A DNA stretch of 33,610 bases, taken from the NCBI GenBank assembly GCA_902596925.1, contig CACJVT010000003.1:93903-127512 (forward strand). The letters are read 5' to 3'. The DNA comes from an uncultured Pelagibacteraceae bacterium. Its GTDB lineage: Bacteria > Pseudomonadota > Alphaproteobacteria > Pelagibacterales > Pelagibacteraceae. Below, piece by piece: positions 16,924-26,008 of this stretch. The notes beneath the pieces were generated by a model. That model saw only the letters and a program-made list of their open reading frames with translations, was not told where the DNA came from and made no database searches. Within the stretch, counting starts at the first letter, position 1, and each line of letters starts with the position of its first letter. The position numbers were made by a program, and so were the translations under genes.

Positions 16924-18009
16924 ATGGAAATAATAAATAATTTTTCTGAAGTTTTTTTATCAGTCTGGAATAGAGGGATTTTAGGAGTAGATATTTTTCA
17001 AATATTAATTGGTATTGGAATATTTTTAATTTTCTTAATATTTAGAGGATTAATAAGTAAACTTATTATTAAAAAATTAGAGATAATTTCTAAAAGAACT
17101 ACTAATAAATTAGATGATACTTTTGTGTCTGCATTGATTGGACCAGCAAGATTTTTACCAATTGTTTTGGGTTTTTTTATAGCAAGTTATTATATGACTT
17201 TTTCAATTGAAGGTAGAGAAGTTGTTGACACAATAAATAGAACCTTAATAACAATCTTAATCTTTTGGGTGATACATCAAATTATTGAACCTGTGTCTTA
17301 TATTTTAAGTGGACTTGATAAACTTTTAACAAGAGAGTTAATTGGATGGATTATTAAATCCTTAAAAATACTAATTTTTATTTTAGGTCTAGCTGCTGTA
17401 TTAGAACTTTGGGGAATAAAGATAGGACCAATTATTGCTGGTCTTGGTTTATTTGGTGTTGCAGTGGCTTTGGGCGCCCAAGATTTATTTAAAAATTTAA
17501 TTTCAGGTATTTTAGTTCTAGTTGAAAAAAGATTTAAAATAGGTGATTGGATATTAGTCGAGGGAATTATAGAAGGTATAGTTGAAAAAATCGGGTTTAG
17601 ATCAACAACAATAAGAAAGTTTGATAAATCTCTTGCAATTATTCCTAACTTTCAATTTGCTGAAAATGCAGTTGTAAATGTTAGTGAAACTTCAAATTGG
17701 TTAATAAGTTGGATTATAACTCTTCAATATGACACAACAGTTGATCAATTAAAAACTATAAGAAATGAAATTGAAGATCACATTCAAAAAAGTGAGGACT
17801 TTAACACAAGCATAGGCATTGCGGTGAGGGTTGACAAATTTTCTGATAGTTCAATTGATATGTATGTTCGTTGTTTTACTAAATCAGACAGTTGGAATGA
17901 GTGGTTATCGGTTAAAGAGAAATTAGCAATTGAAATAAAAAAGATTGTTGAAAAAAACAAAGCGTCTTTTGCATTCCCAAGTTCATCTATTTATATAGAA
18001 AAAAAATGA
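16924..18009 (+). CDS. MscS-family mechanosensitive ion channel
   Basis: Small-conductance mechanosensitive channels open under membrane tension to release solutes during osmotic downshock. The 361-residue protein has four to five hydrophobic segments in the first 190 residues. The last is the Gly/Ala-rich pore helix (about 166-185, with IIAGLGLFGVAVALGAQDLFKNLISG). The cytoplasmic beta domain follows: FKIGDWILVEGIIEGIVEKIGFRSTTI and IIPNFQFAENAVVN. It is packed tightly after hemD and overlaps the yggT start codon (ATGA). Any role tied to haem synthesis is doubtful; the order probably reflects genome compaction. Confidence 0.93.
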   Translation: MEIINNFSEVFLSVWNRGILGVDIFQILIGIGIFLIFLIFRGLISKLIIKKLEIISKRTTNKLDDTFVSALIGPARFLPIVLGFFIASYYMTFSIEGREVVDTINRTLITILIFWVIHQIIEPVSYILSGLDKLLTRELIGWIIKSLKILIFILGLAAVLELWGIKIGPIIAGLGLFGVAVALGAQDLFKNLISGILVLVEKRFKIGDWILVEGIIEGIVEKIGFRSTTIRKFDKSLAIIPNFQFAENAVVNVSETSNWLISWIITLQYDTTVDQLKTIRNEIEDHIQKSEDFNTSIGIAVRVDKFSDSSIDMYVRCFTKSDSWNEWLSVKEKLAIEIKKIVEKNKASFAFPSSSIYIEKK

Positions 18010-18296
18010 TAGCCATTTTTTATTTAGCTTTACAAATATTAAAGCTTTATTCCTACGTAGTAATAGCCAATGTAATTATAAGCTGGTTGGTTGCTTTTAA
18101 TGTTTTAAATACACAAAATAGATTTGTTTATTCAATTTTAGAATTAACATATCGTTTGACAGATCCTATACTTATTAAAATTAGACGTTTTTTACCTAAT
18201 TTAGGATCCTTAGATATCTCACCCATTATATTACTTCTATTGATTTGGTTTATAGAAATGTGTATGAAGCTCTACATCGCACCTTTAATTTTTTAA
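18006..18296 (+). CDS. YggT family membrane protein
   Basis: The 96-residue protein has two transmembrane helices (about 5-27 and 70-92) flanking the family motif, seen as YRLTDPILIKIRRFLPNLGSLDISPI (about 48-73), plus VIISWLV in the first helix. YggT proteins have been linked to osmotic tolerance and to membrane or divisome organisation, but the biochemical role is unclear. The ATG overlaps the stop of the mechanosensitive channel gene, which is at least consistent with an osmotic theme. Confidence 0.9.
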   Translation: MIAIFYLALQILKLYSYVVIANVIISWLVAFNVLNTQNRFVYSILELTYRLTDPILIKIRRFLPNLGSLDISPIILLLLIWFIEMCMKLYIAPLIF

Positions 18297-18301
18297 AACT
18301 T

Positions 18302-19147
18302 ATGATTCTAATTGATGGAAAAAAAGCAGCAGCTGAATTAAGAGAAGAACTTAAACAAGAAGTAGCTGAATTAAAAAATAAGTATAATAAAGTGCCTGGT
18401 TTAACGGTGATTTTGATTGGAGATCTTACCCCTAGTCAAATATATGTAAGAAACAAAGAGAAATCAGCAAAAGAGGTTGGTTTAAAGTCTGATGTAATTA
18501 AATACCCAGACTCTGTGGAAGAAAAAGTTATTTTGGATAAGATTAATGATCTCAATAAAGATAAGAGCGTTTCAGGTATTTTAGTTCAGTTACCTTTGCC
18601 AAAACATATCGATAAACAAAAAATTATTGAGGCTATTCATCCATCTAAAGACGTTGATGGATTTCATCCTATGAATGTTGGTAATCTTTCTTCAGGTTAC
18701 GAGAGTTCCGTGCCTTGTACTCCACTAGGCTGTTATTTATTAATTAAAAAAATTGAGCCAAACTTAAGTGGAAAAAAAGCAGTTGTAGTTGGAAGATCTA
18801 ATCTAAATGGAAAACCAATGACACAACTTCTTTTAAAAGAAAATTGTACGGTAACAATTACTCACTCAAAAACAAAAGATCTCAAGGCTGAATGTTTAGA
18901 AGCAGATATTATTATAGCTGCTGTCGGTATTCCTGAACTTGTTAAAGGGGATTGGGTTAAAAAAGACACAATTGTAATTGATGTTGGAATTAATAAAACA
19001 GATAAAGGCATTGTTGGTGATGTTGCATTTGATGAAGTTTCAAAAAATGCTAAAGCTTTAACACCAGTTCCAGGTGGAGTTGGACCAATGACAATCGCTT
19101 GTTTATTAAAAAATACTGTAGAGTGTTTCAAAAGATCGCAACTTTAA
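18302..19147 (+). CDS. folD: Methylenetetrahydrofolate dehydrogenase / cyclohydrolase
   Basis: FolD interconverts 5,10-methylene-, methenyl- and 10-formyl-tetrahydrofolate, the last being the PurH and formyl-Met donor. The 281-residue product begins at the ATG at 18302 (MILIDGKKAAAELREEL), the usual family start; a longer reading from 18245 would overlap yggT. Motifs: IYVRNKEKSAKEVGL with the catalytic Lys, GILVQLPLPKH, DVDGFHP, the NADP-binding VVGRSNLNGKPM, and the C-terminal PGGVGPMTIACL. It is near full length, with all motifs intact. Confidence 0.97.
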   Translation: MILIDGKKAAAELREELKQEVAELKNKYNKVPGLTVILIGDLTPSQIYVRNKEKSAKEVGLKSDVIKYPDSVEEKVILDKINDLNKDKSVSGILVQLPLPKHIDKQKIIEAIHPSKDVDGFHPMNVGNLSSGYESSVPCTPLGCYLLIKKIEPNLSGKKAVVVGRSNLNGKPMTQLLLKENCTVTITHSKTKDLKAECLEADIIIAAVGIPELVKGDWVKKDTIVIDVGINKTDKGIVGDVAFDEVSKNAKALTPVPGGVGPMTIACLLKNTVECFKRSQL

Positions 19148-19183
19148 AGTTACAACCCATTAAATTTTTTGATATTTTGAGGT

Positions 19184-19387
19184 GTGAAGAAACCTAAATA
19201 TCCATATAGAATTGCAATTGTATTCTTAATTTTAACAGTTCCTACTATTGGAGCAACCCAATTAGGCTGGTACTTATATGATCAACAAACAGGTTTTGAT
19301 TATGGTATGATTGTTGGAACATTTTCAGTTATATATGCAGCTTGGCTAATGTATGAAAAAAATTGGAGAGAAGAGGATGATGATTAA
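19184..19387 (+). CDS. Small membrane protein, unknown
   Basis: The 67-residue protein, from a GTG at 19184, has two hydrophobic helices (about 9-30 and 38-57), with GWYLYDQQTGFDYG between them and a short acidic C-terminus (WREEDDD). No named family is recognised. TTGAGG lies immediately before the GTG, too close to be a conventional ribosome site. The next small gene starts three bases after its stop, so the two are probably co-expressed. Confidence 0.65.
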   Translation: MKKPKYPYRIAIVFLILTVPTIGATQLGWYLYDQQTGFDYGMIVGTFSVIYAAWLMYEKNWREEDDD

Positions 19388-19390
19388 GTA

Positions 19391-19657
19391 ATGGAAAAAT
19401 TAATTTTTTTTGGACTGGTAATTCCTATTTTATTCTTTGTCTTATACTTAGGGACGAGAGCTATCATGAGCGGTGTTAGCGCAAAACAAGCTAACCAAGC
19501 TAACAAAGATGAAAATGACACAGATGACAATAATGAGGAGTCTAACACTGATAAATCTTTAAGTAATGAATTAGAAAAATTGAATGCACTAAGAGAAAGC
19601 GGTGTATTAACTCAAGAAGAGTTTGAAAAGGCAAAAAATAAATTATTAAATAATTAA
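19391..19657 (+). CDS. SHOCT-domain small membrane protein
   Basis: The 88-residue protein has one N-terminal transmembrane helix (about 4-25) and a linker rich in Asn, Asp and Glu (about 34-55). It ends in a SHOCT domain, LEKLNALRESGVLTQEEFEKAKNKLL (about 61-86), a short helical hairpin often found at the ends of membrane or secreted proteins and thought to mediate oligomerisation. The linker DNA contains a tandem AAGCTAACC repeat near 19488-19505. It is convergent with the DMT-family gene, with three bases between. Confidence 0.82.
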   Translation: MEKLIFFGLVIPILFFVLYLGTRAIMSGVSAKQANQANKDENDTDDNNEESNTDKSLSNELEKLNALRESGVLTQEEFEKAKNKLLNN

Positions 19658-19660
19658 AGA

Positions 19661-20560
19661 TTAAGTTGTTCTTGTTAAAAGTAATAAAGTTGCACCAGCT
19701 ATAAATATCAAAATACCTAAAATTTCAATAAAAGTTATTTTTTCTTTAAAAAGATATTTAGATGAGATGTAACTAAAAAATATTTCAATTTGACCAACAG
19801 CTCTTACGAAAGATGCTTGAATTAAAGTGAAAGCAAAAAACCAGGATAGTGTCGCTAGAAAACCAGCTAAGCCAGTCAAGCATATTTCAAATTTATTATC
19901 AAAAAATTTTTTGAATTCCGATTTTTCAAAAATTATTAAATATGCAGTAATGATTATAGTTTGAATTACTAAAGCAAAAAAAACTGTAGTAAGCGCTTTA
20001 TCAAAATTAGAGGAAAAATTTTCTAGTGTTAGTGCAGCTGCCCTAAAATATACAACACTGAGACCCAGTAAAAGTCCTGCCCCCAATCCAATAAGTGTTA
20101 CTCTTGAAAAAAAATTTTTAAAAAATAATTTATAATCTTTGATCGAAATAATAATAACTCCAAGTGTTGCAATTATTATTCCAAAAACACCAAGCAAATT
20201 TAATTTATCTTTTAATATTATATATTCAAAGATCGCAATTTGAATAACTTCCGTTTTACTTAGCGAAGTACCGACAACAAAATTCGAAAATCTAAAAAGG
20301 TATAATAACGTTATTGTAAAAGTAACTTGTAAAATAGATCCTAAAAAAGTGAAAAAAATAAAGTTAGTTTGATCTAGAATATCTGAAATGATACCAAAAT
20401 CATGAAAAAGAAAAAATAATATAAATGCAAATGGTAATGCGAAGGCAAATCTTACATAAGCAGAAGCAACCAATGATAAATTTTTATTTAATTTTTTCTG
20501 TAAAGAAGTTCTTAGATTTTGAAAAAAAGCTGCTAAAATTGTAAAAACGACCCAATTCAT
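19661..20560 (-). CDS. DMT-superfamily (EamA) transporter
   Basis: The 299-residue polytopic protein has about ten hydrophobic helices in two repeated halves, the layout of EamA drug/metabolite transporters. Conserved-looking pieces are the N-terminal WVVFTILAAFFQNLRTSLQKKLNK and, at the end of each half, FSNFVVGTSLSKTEVIQIAIFEYIILKDKLN and QASFVRAVGQIEIFFSYISSKYLFKEKITF, the two copies of the helix-4/5 signature that precede LGIIIATLGVIII- and LGILIFIAGATLL-like helices. Substrate unknown. It lies 57 bases downstream of the sugar dehydrogenase gene on the same strand. Confidence 0.88.
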   Translation of the reverse strand: MNWVVFTILAAFFQNLRTSLQKKLNKNLSLVASAYVRFAFALPFAFILFFLFHDFGIISDILDQTNFIFFTFLGSILQVTFTITLLYLFRFSNFVVGTSLSKTEVIQIAIFEYIILKDKLNLLGVFGIIIATLGVIIISIKDYKLFFKNFFSRVTLIGLGAGLLLGLSVVYFRAAALTLENFSSNFDKALTTVFFALVIQTIIITAYLIIFEKSEFKKFFDNKFEICLTGLAGFLATLSWFFAFTLIQASFVRAVGQIEIFFSYISSKYLFKEKITFIEILGILIFIAGATLLLLTRTT

Positions 20561-20617
20561 AAATTTATTTAGATATAATCTTTTATTCGAATTAAGTGGT
20601 TACTTATATCTAAAAAA

Positions 20618-21682
20618 TTAGTTTTTCTCCATCAGCCAGAGAGCGTCTTCTCCTAAAAAGTAAATTTTTCCGTTATCTGGATGGACTTGTATATCTCTTA
20701 TTCTTCCAATTTTATTTTTAAATATGATTTCCTCTTTTACATTAGATAAGTCGTCAAATATTAATTTTCTCAAGGATTTATCTTTAAGTGAAGTAATTAA
20801 AGCATGGCCATTCCATTCACTAAACTCTTTACCTTTGTAAATTGTTATCGCACTTGTTGCAATGGATGGCACCCAATATTGTATCGCTTTTGTAAAACCA
20901 GGCTTCCATTTAGGACCGATAGGAATACCTGAATAGTTTGTCCCTCCCCAACCTAAAATTTTCCATCCATAATTTTCACCTTTCTTTGCTTCACCAAACC
21001 AATCTCCTCCTCTTGCTCCATGATTACTCATATAAATTTTTTCATCAAATGGTGATAAAGTTAGACCCTGAGGATTTCTAATACCTATTTGATAAATTTC
21101 GGGCAACCAATCTGATTTACCCTGAAATTTTGGATTATCTTTTGGGATACTTCCATCAATATTTACTCTGATGATACTACCAGGATGCTTTGTAGGATCT
21201 TGTGCGATCATACCTTGACCTCTTTCACCAGCAGACGCGAAAAGATAACCATCTTTGATCGCCAACCTTGATCCAAAGTGATATCCAGAGTCAATAGGTG
21301 GATTTGCTTGGAAAATATTTTTAAAGATTAAATCTTTTTCATTAAATTTCGATCTTGCTATTGAGGTACTAGTTTTCCAATTTCCTCTATTTTCGGTATA
21401 AGAAATATACACAAAATCATCTTTATAAAGAATATCTAATAAACCACCCTGTCCATGCTCTAAATAATTAAGATTGTGATTTAATGAAGAAATTTTTTTA
21501 GTATTTAGATCTATTAGTTTAATTTCTCCACTTTTTTCGGTAATTAATAATTCTGTATCATTAATAAAAGTAGATCCCCATGGAGCTTTTAAATTTACAA
21601 TCTTCTTAAATTTTAAATTATCAGCAAATGAATAATTTATAAAAAGTGTAAATAAAAAAATTGTAACAAACGTTCTTTTCAC
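20618..21682 (-). CDS. PQQ-dependent (glucose/sorbosone-type) sugar dehydrogenase, periplasmic
   Basis: The product is a six-bladed beta-propeller of the soluble aldose/sorbosone dehydrogenase family; such enzymes oxidise sugars or alcohols in the periplasm with PQQ. I chose the GTG at 21682, one base after the SDR stop, because it gives 354 residues with a clean signal peptide (VKRTFVTIFLFTLFINYSFA). The longer reading in the same frame lacks one. Signatures include APWGSTFINDTELLITEKSG, HGQGGLLDI, DSGYHFGSRLAI, HPGSIIRVNIDGSIPKDNP, IRNPQGLTLSP and NYGWKILGWGG. PQQ synthesis genes are not in the window, so cofactor use is inferred from the family. Confidence 0.87.
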   Translation of the reverse strand: MKRTFVTIFLFTLFINYSFADNLKFKKIVNLKAPWGSTFINDTELLITEKSGEIKLIDLNTKKISSLNHNLNYLEHGQGGLLDILYKDDFVYISYTENRGNWKTSTSIARSKFNEKDLIFKNIFQANPPIDSGYHFGSRLAIKDGYLFASAGERGQGMIAQDPTKHPGSIIRVNIDGSIPKDNPKFQGKSDWLPEIYQIGIRNPQGLTLSPFDEKIYMSNHGARGGDWFGEAKKGENYGWKILGWGGTNYSGIPIGPKWKPGFTKAIQYWVPSIATSAITIYKGKEFSEWNGHALITSLKDKSLRKLIFDDLSNVKEEIIFKNKIGRIRDIQVHPDNGKIYFLGEDALWLMEKN

Positions 21683-21683
21683 T

Positions 21684-22394
21684 TTAAGAAAGTTTTGATC
21701 TACCACCATCAACAGCAATGATTTGACCTGTAACCCAAGAACTGTCGTCAGTGATAAGAAATTTTGCAAGAGAGGCAGAGTCCTTACCTTCACCTAATCT
21801 TTTTAAAGGATGAGCTTTAGCTATACCATCTGCTAATGCTTTATTTTTTAACATTGGCTCAGCAATTTTTGAGTTAGTCAAACTAGGTGCAATACAGTTC
21901 ACTCTTATATTAGGAGCAAATTCCGCTGCTAAAGAAACAGTTAAACCCTCTACAGCAGCTTTAGTAGAAGCAATTATAGCGTGATTTGTAAAACCTCTTT
22001 GAGCTGCAACTGTGGAAAATAAAACTACCGAACCTTTATTCTTTTTTAAACTATCCTGGTAGCCTTTTATCATCTCAACTGCTGAATATAAATTTAATTT
22101 CATACACTTATTAAAATCTTGCTCATTGACCATTCTTAAAGGTTTTAAATCAATTGAACCTACACAGTAGGCAATTCCTTTTACATCAGAAATATCATTT
22201 TTAACCTTTTCCACAAATCCATCCTGCAAAACATCGGCTATTGTAAAACTACAACCCAATTTCTCAGAAATATTTTTTGTTTCATTTTCATTTCTGCCAA
22301 CTAAATGAACTGAATTTCCTGAATTTACTAATTGTTCAGCTAAACTAGATCCGATTGAACCTGTCGCACCAAGAATAAGATATTTTTCTGACAT
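21684..22394 (-). CDS. SDR-family oxidoreductase lacking the usual catalytic tyrosine
   Basis: The 236-residue protein has the SDR Rossmann fold: GATGSIG at residues 9-15, an Asp in TIADV for adenine binding, a CVGS strand in place of NNAG, and Ser127. At the catalytic YxxxK position the lysine is present (Lys145 in STKAAVEGL) but residue 141 is Ile instead of Tyr. The C-terminal RVNCIAPS, WVTGQIIAVDGG and final GGRSKLS are normal. Enzymatic activity is therefore uncertain; it may use another acid or act by binding. It is divergent from the photolyase-family gene (27 bases) and upstream of the sugar dehydrogenase. Confidence 0.9.
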   Translation of the reverse strand: MSEKYLILGATGSIGSSLAEQLVNSGNSVHLVGRNENETKNISEKLGCSFTIADVLQDGFVEKVKNDISDVKGIAYCVGSIDLKPLRMVNEQDFNKCMKLNLYSAVEMIKGYQDSLKKNKGSVVLFSTVAAQRGFTNHAIIASTKAAVEGLTVSLAAEFAPNIRVNCIAPSLTNSKIAEPMLKNKALADGIAKAHPLKRLGEGKDSASLAKFLITDDSSWVTGQIIAVDGGRSKLS

Positions 22395-22421
22395 AAAAAT
22401 TTTTATTAGTTATATTTAATT

Positions 22422-23912
22422 ATGAAGTTATTTTTTATACTGGGCAATCAATTATTTCCATCAAAATACTTGGATCGCTTCAAAAAAGACCACCTAATTT
22501 TTATGGCAGAGGATTATCAATTATGTACTTATGAAAAACATCATAAAAATAAGATACTTCTCTTTTTGTCATCGATGCGTTCACATGCGGAAAACCTCAG
22601 AAAAGATAAGTTTAAATTAGAATATTTTAAAATCGAGGATAAAGAATTTAAAGATGATTATTTAAAAAAATTAAAAAAAGTAATTAATTCAAAAAAAATA
22701 AAAGAGATTTCAAGTTTTGAAGTCGAGGATAAATTTTTTGAGAAAAAAATTAATCATTTCGTGAAAAAAGAAAAGATCAAATGGAATATCGTTCAAACTC
22801 CGATGTTTTTGAACTCAAGGGACGAATTTAAACAATATCTATCTAAATCAAAAAAACCTTTCATGGCAACTTTTTATAAGGAAGTGAGAAAGAAATCTGG
22901 AATATTAATGGGTTCGGATGGAAATCCTATTGGAGGTAAATGGAGTTTTGATGAAGATAATAGAAATAAGTTACCAAAAAATATTTCTATTCCAAAGTTT
23001 CCTAAAATTAATGAAACAAATTATACTAAAAAATTAAAACCCATTATTGAAAAACTATTTAAAGATCATCCAGGTACAACCGAAAATTTTTGGTTTGCCA
23101 CAGAGTACAATGATGTGGTCAAATTATTGAATTTTTTTATTAAAGAAAAATCTAATTTATTTGGTGATTATGAAGACGCAGTAGATCAAAAAGATAATAT
23201 CTTATTTCACAGCGCTTTAAGTCCTTATATCAACCTAGGTTTAATCACACCTGAATTTATTATCAAAAAAGTTTTAGATTTTCATAGGAGTAAAAAAATT
23301 AGATTAAATTCTCTAGAAGGTTATGTTCGTCAGGTTATAGGATGGAGAGAATTTATGAGAGGAATTTATCAAAGTTACTCAAATGAAATGGAAACTGGAA
23401 ATTTTTTCAAACAAAATCGTAAAATGAAAAAGTCATGGTATGATGGAACAACTGGTTTACCTCCACTAGATTACGCAATTAAAAATGCTTTAAATTATGG
23501 ATGGTCTCATCATATTGAAAGATTAATGATTTTATCAAACATCATGAATCTTTGTGAGATCAAACCAGTGTTTGTTTATAAATGGTTTATGGAGATGTTT
23601 GTCGACTCCTCTGATTGGGTTATGGTTCCGAACGTGTATGGTATGGGATTATTTAGTGATGGGGGAATTTTCGCAACTAAACCTTATATTTGTGGTTCAA
23701 GTTATTTTATGAAAATGATGGATTTTAAAAAAGGAGAATGGTGTAACACGATGGACGGACTTTACTGGAGATTTATAGATCGTAATAGAAAATTTTTTTT
23801 AAAAAATCCAAGACTTTCAATGATGGTTAGAATTTTTGATAAAATGAAAGTAGATAGAAAAAAAATGATTTTATCTGCAGCCGATGAATTTATTAAACAA
23901 AATACAATTTAG
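22422..23912 (+). CDS. Cryptochrome/photolyase-family protein (bacterial FeS-BCP/PhrB type)
   Basis: The 496-residue protein belongs to the PhrB-like branch of photolyases, whose members repair (6-4) photoproducts or act as blue-light sensors. The N-terminal alpha/beta domain starts [15 protein letters not shown] and has [27 protein letters not shown]. The FAD-binding half has [38 protein letters not shown] near 300-313, [16 protein letters not shown], and [16 protein letters not shown]. The C-terminal cluster region is short: Cys424 and Cys441 remain but the CxxC pair and spacer typical of iron-sulfur members are missing, so the 4Fe-4S cluster may be absent. It is followed by a DUF2256 gene, a frequent partner. 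Confidence 0.92.
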   Translation: MKLFFILGNQLFPSKYLDRFKKDHLIFMAEDYQLCTYEKHHKNKILLFLSSMRSHAENLRKDKFKLEYFKIEDKEFKDDYLKKLKKVINSKKIKEISSFEVEDKFFEKKINHFVKKEKIKWNIVQTPMFLNSRDEFKQYLSKSKKPFMATFYKEVRKKSGILMGSDGNPIGGKWSFDEDNRNKLPKNISIPKFPKINETNYTKKLKPIIEKLFKDHPGTTENFWFATEYNDVVKLLNFFIKEKSNLFGDYEDAVDQKDNILFHSALSPYINLGLITPEFIIKKVLDFHRSKKIRLNSLEGYVRQVIGWREFMRGIYQSYSNEMETGNFFKQNRKMKKSWYDGTTGLPPLDYAIKNALNYGWSHHIERLMILSNIMNLCEIKPVFVYKWFMEMFVDSSDWVMVPNVYGMGLFSDGGIFATKPYICGSSYFMKMMDFKKGEWCNTMDGLYWRFIDRNRKFFLKNPRLSMMVRIFDKMKVDRKKMILSAADEFIKQNTI

Positions 23913-24043
23913 TGAAAAAAGAAAATCTTCCCTCTAAAATCTGTATTGTTTGTAAAAGACCTTTTATTTGGCGTAAGAAATGGAAATTGAATTGGGAAAA
24001 AGTTAAATATTGCTCAAAAAGATGTTCTAGTAAAAAAGTATGA
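23912..24043 (+). CDS. DUF2256 zinc-ribbon-like micro-protein
   Basis: A 43-residue protein starts at a GTG overlapping the photolyase TAG by one base and ends overlapping the next ATG (ATGA). It has four cysteines in two pairs, Cys11-x2-Cys14 and Cys34-x3-Cys38, with [19 protein letters not shown] between and around them: the DUF2256 pattern (KxCxVCxRPFxWRKKWxxxWxxVxYCSxxC). It probably binds zinc. DUF2256 genes are commonly next to photolyase or cryptochrome genes; the role is unknown. It is small enough to be missed by most gene callers. Confidence 0.88.
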   Translation: MKKENLPSKICIVCKRPFIWRKKWKLNWEKVKYCSKRCSSKKV

Positions 24044-24573
24044 ACCTAGGAAAGTACAAATGGAAAAGTAGAATTTTACTTGTTTCTACAACGAGCTATA
24101 ACGATAGAATTTACCTAGAAGCCAAAAAAATATATCAAGATAAAATAAAAGATTTTCATAAAAGATTTGTAAAATTAATTTGTAAAATTAATAACCAGGA
24201 AAAATCATCAATTGATTTAATTGGTTTTGACGGCAAATCCAAAAAGAAGATGAATAAACTTAATTATAAAACAATTTTTAAAATTATAGATAAAATGCCA
24301 TTAAGTAAAAAAACTAAGCCTATAAATTTATCGCTTTATTCAGATTACAATCCTAAAACCACTACTCAAGGTTTGGGGTTTAAAAACAAGGAAAAAGCTC
24401 TTTACACAATTAAAACTATTAAAAATCGTCCAATTAAGTATCAGGTGAATGTAATCGCAACAATGTTAGGTAGAGCAAAGAACCATCCTAATAAAACTGT
24501 GGATATGGAGGATGCTATAAAAATTTTTAGTAGTTGGATGAAAAAATATAAAAGTAAAAAAAATGAAAATTAA
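24040..24573 (+). CDS. DUF4174-domain protein fused to an unknown C-terminal domain
   Basis: The 177-residue product has two parts. Residues 1-92 match DUF4174: [15 protein letters not shown] followed by a helix, then [32 protein letters not shown], the family's DG-x-K...LF-x-x-IDxMP ending. The pattern resembles a thioredoxin-like fold without catalytic cysteines. Residues 93-177 are a Lys- and Thr-rich region with [22 protein letters not shown] and [33 protein letters not shown], which I do not recognise. There is no signal peptide, whereas many DUF4174 proteins are secreted. It overlaps DUF2256 (ATGA) and, by 11 bases, the CRTAC1-type gene. Confidence 0.75.
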   Translation: MNLGKYKWKSRILLVSTTSYNDRIYLEAKKIYQDKIKDFHKRFVKLICKINNQEKSSIDLIGFDGKSKKKMNKLNYKTIFKIIDKMPLSKKTKPINLSLYSDYNPKTTTQGLGFKNKEKALYTIKTIKNRPIKYQVNVIATMLGRAKNHPNKTVDMEDAIKIFSSWMKKYKSKKNEN

Positions 24574-26008
24574 AATAAATAAATATTTAAAAAAAATAGT
24601 AGTTTTATTTTTACTACTTATCCCAAACGGTCTATATGCTGATTTCTTTGAGGATATTACAAACCAAATTGTTGATAATCCCAAAAGACTTAGTTATGGA
24701 GTTTCTGTAACGGACGTAAATCAAGATGGAAATTTTGATTTTGTAGTCACAGGTTTTGGTTATCTTAATTTAGCTTTATCCTACGAAGACGGAAAATTAA
24801 TTAATATTGTAAAACAAAAAAAATTTACAGATGAGTTTAGAAGAACAATTGGTGTAGCTGCATGCGATATAGATAAAGATGGATACGAAGAAATATATTT
24901 TCTTAACACTGATACTTATAGTGGTATAAAAAAATATTCAGATAGACTTATAGATTTAGAAAAAAATAATAATTATATAGATTTATTTGAAATCGAAAAA
25001 AACCAGAGAGACCTTAATTTAACAGCAGGCAGATCAGTTGTTTGTGTCGACAGAAAGGGTGATGGAAATTATGGGGTTTATGTAGCAAATTACGGAGGCC
25101 CGACCAGATTTTATGAGATTGAAGATGAATTGATTAAAGATAAGGCTCAGAGTTTAAATCTTGATAATATCACTGGTGGTCGAGCAGTCGTAGCTGGACA
25201 TATTATTTCTGATAAGATTGATGTGTTTGCTGCTAATGAGAGAGGAGCAAATTTTCTTTATGAGAATAATAATGGAATTTTTCAAGATGTAGCATTTGAC
25301 TACAGAGTAGATGATGAAATCCAAAATGGGAGAGGTACAGCTTTATCAGACATATATTATCGAGGTAGATTAGATATTTTGAGTGGTAATTGGCTTGGGT
25401 ATCATAGAGCTTGGGTTTTAGAAAATAATGAATTTAAGGACATAGGAAATAAAGATTTTGATAAACCTTCCAGAATAAGAACAATTATTTCTGCAGATTT
25501 TGATAACGATGGTTTTGATGAAGTTTTTATGAACAATATAGCAGAACCAAATAAATTATTTCGTATCAAAGATGATGGAAAATTTGAACAGATAAATTTT
25601 GAAGTTGGTCTCGAAGCTAATGGGTATGGAACTGGGGCAGCAGTCGCAGATATTGATAATGATGGAGTTTTAGAATTGTTAGTTGCTCGTGGTGAAAGTA
25701 AAGAACAACCCTTAACTTTGTATAAAGCCAAAGTTAACAAAGAAAATAAATACCTAAGAATTAAACCGTTAAATAAATATGGTGCCCCAGCGAGAGGAGC
25801 TACGGTAACATTAATAACTAATAAAAGAAAGCATTCCAAAACTATTGATGCAGGATCTGGTTACTTATGTCAAATGGAGCCTGTGGCACATTATGGAATT
25901 AGAAAAAATGAAAAAAATTTTAAAGTAGAAATTAAATGGACCAATGGAACAAAAAAATTATTCAATGTAAGTGAGTTAAATCAAACAATTACTATAAAGC
26001 AAAAATGA
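24563..26008 (+). CDS. Secreted CRTAC1-family FG-GAP/VCBS beta-propeller protein with ASPIC/UnbV domain
   Basis: The 481-residue protein has a signal peptide (about 1-26, ending GLYA) and then repeated FG-GAP/VCBS units. These carry calcium-binding loops of the DxDxDG type: DVNQDGNFDF (from 51), DIDKDGYEE (from 102), DFDNDGFDE and DIDNDGVLE further on. Residues from about 408 (APARGATVTL) to the end form an ASPIC/UnbV domain, the arrangement of the CRTAC1 family. It should act outside the cytoplasmic membrane as a calcium-stabilised propeller; binding partner unknown. Its stop overlaps the start of a secreted Cys-rich protein (ATGA), suggesting the two work together. Confidence 0.88.
   Translation: MKIKINKYLKKIVVLFLLLIPNGLYADFFEDITNQIVDNPKRLSYGVSVTDVNQDGNFDFVVTGFGYLNLALSYEDGKLINIVKQKKFTDEFRRTIGVAACDIDKDGYEEIYFLNTDTYSGIKKYSDRLIDLEKNNNYIDLFEIEKNQRDLNLTAGRSVVCVDRKGDGNYGVYVANYGGPTRFYEIEDELIKDKAQSLNLDNITGGRAVVAGHIISDKIDVFAANERGANFLYENNNGIFQDVAFDYRVDDEIQNGRGTALSDIYYRGRLDILSGNWLGYHRAWVLENNEFKDIGNKDFDKPSRIRTIISADFDNDGFDEVFMNNIAEPNKLFRIKDDGKFEQINFEVGLEANGYGTGAAVADIDNDGVLELLVARGESKEQPLTLYKAKVNKENKYLRIKPLNKYGAPARGATVTLITNKRKHSKTIDAGSGYLCQMEPVAHYGIRKNEKNFKVEIKWTNGTKKLFNVSELNQTITIKQK

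Noticed and set aside
18245..18301. Extension of folD upstream of 18302
   Set aside because: It overlaps yggT in another frame and has no FolD similarity.
21683..21793. 37-residue extension of the sugar dehydrogenase
   Set aside because: It overlaps the SDR coding sequence and would bury the signal peptide that starts at the GTG at 21682.
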